Part shown: positions 15,459 to 15,483 of the stretch, piece after piece
Layout of the letters: each line of letters starts with the position of its first letter
How positions within the stretch are numbered: the stretch's first letter is position 1
DNA from: JAAFHS01 sp043751715
GTDB taxonomy: Bacteria > Pseudomonadota > Alphaproteobacteria > Rhodobacterales > Rhodobacteraceae
DNA: 15,483 bases
Assembly (NCBI GenBank): GCA_043751715.1
Contig: JAYUZO010000051.1
Coordinates: 1 to 15,483 of the forward strand
Direction of reading: 5' to 3'
The notes under the pieces: generated by a model
The model's input: the letters and a program-made list of their open reading frames with translations, nothing else
The model's database searches: none
Told to the model about the DNA's origin: nothing
Translations under genes and position numbers: made by a program

Positions 15459-15479
15459 GCGGGGGTTTCATACCCCCGC
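15459..15479 (+). terminator. Hairpin after the lipoprotein gene
   Basis: GCGGGGGT (15459-15466) pairs with ACCCCCGC (15472-15479) across a TTCAT loop, an 8-bp GC-rich stem 21 nt after the lipoprotein stop. A T-run cannot be judged because the window ends four bases later. Probably part of a transcription terminator. Confidence 0.5.
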
Positions 15480-15483
15480 ACCC

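Noticed and set aside
1..15483. Defence island, prophage, insertion sequence, CRISPR or tRNA attachment site
   Set aside because: No integrase, transposase, terminal inverted repeats, spaced direct repeats or tRNA-like cloverleaf were seen; the genes are core metabolism.

Overview
The window looks like chromosomal DNA of an alphaproteobacterium of the Rhodobacteraceae (Rhodobacter/Roseobacter type). Three things point there: GC-rich coding DNA, the order glgA-glgX-pgm, and MoaA and MmsA proteins that match what I remember of that family. Nearly all of the sequence is coding. I see no rRNA, tRNA, CRISPR array, insertion sequence or phage gene. Most genes are housekeeping or catabolic and intact; the first is cut by the window edge.

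Left block (1-4543, + strand): the end of a glycogen operon. It holds the C-terminal part of glycogen synthase (glgA), a complete glycogen debranching enzyme (glgX, GTG start overlapping the glgA stop) and phosphoglucomutase (pgm, starting at the glgX stop). Together they make glycogen, trim it, and interconvert glucose-1-phosphate with glucose-6-phosphate.

Second block (4544-7355, + strand): a 271-bp non-coding leader with a strong imperfect hairpin precedes a pyrrolysine-free MttB-family methyltransferase. Next comes a membrane-anchored DUF4105 protein carrying a possible His/Cys catalytic pair. It meets a small exported protein of the opposite strand (7352-7693) at interlocked stop codons.

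Third block (7721-10301): methylmalonate-semialdehyde dehydrogenase (mmsA, - strand) is closed by a clear intrinsic terminator. A LysR-type regulator diverges from it across a 92-bp promoter region, a typical regulator/target layout for valine and thymine breakdown.

Fourth block (10362-11367, + strand): a stand-alone CBS-pair protein and coaD (phosphopantetheine adenylyltransferase, coenzyme A synthesis). A perfect 20-bp palindrome then lies between the convergent coaD and cydB ends.

Fifth block (11423-14889, - strand): moaA (molybdenum cofactor) followed by cydA-cydB, a short-Q-loop (cyanide-insensitive type) bd quinol oxidase whose genes overlap by 4 bp. Diverging from moaA is a small lipoprotein gene with a terminator-like hairpin near the window edge.

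I found no clearly new multi-gene system. The items most worth a second look are the DUF4105 protein, the orphan MttB homologue with its structured leader, and the small lipoprotein.
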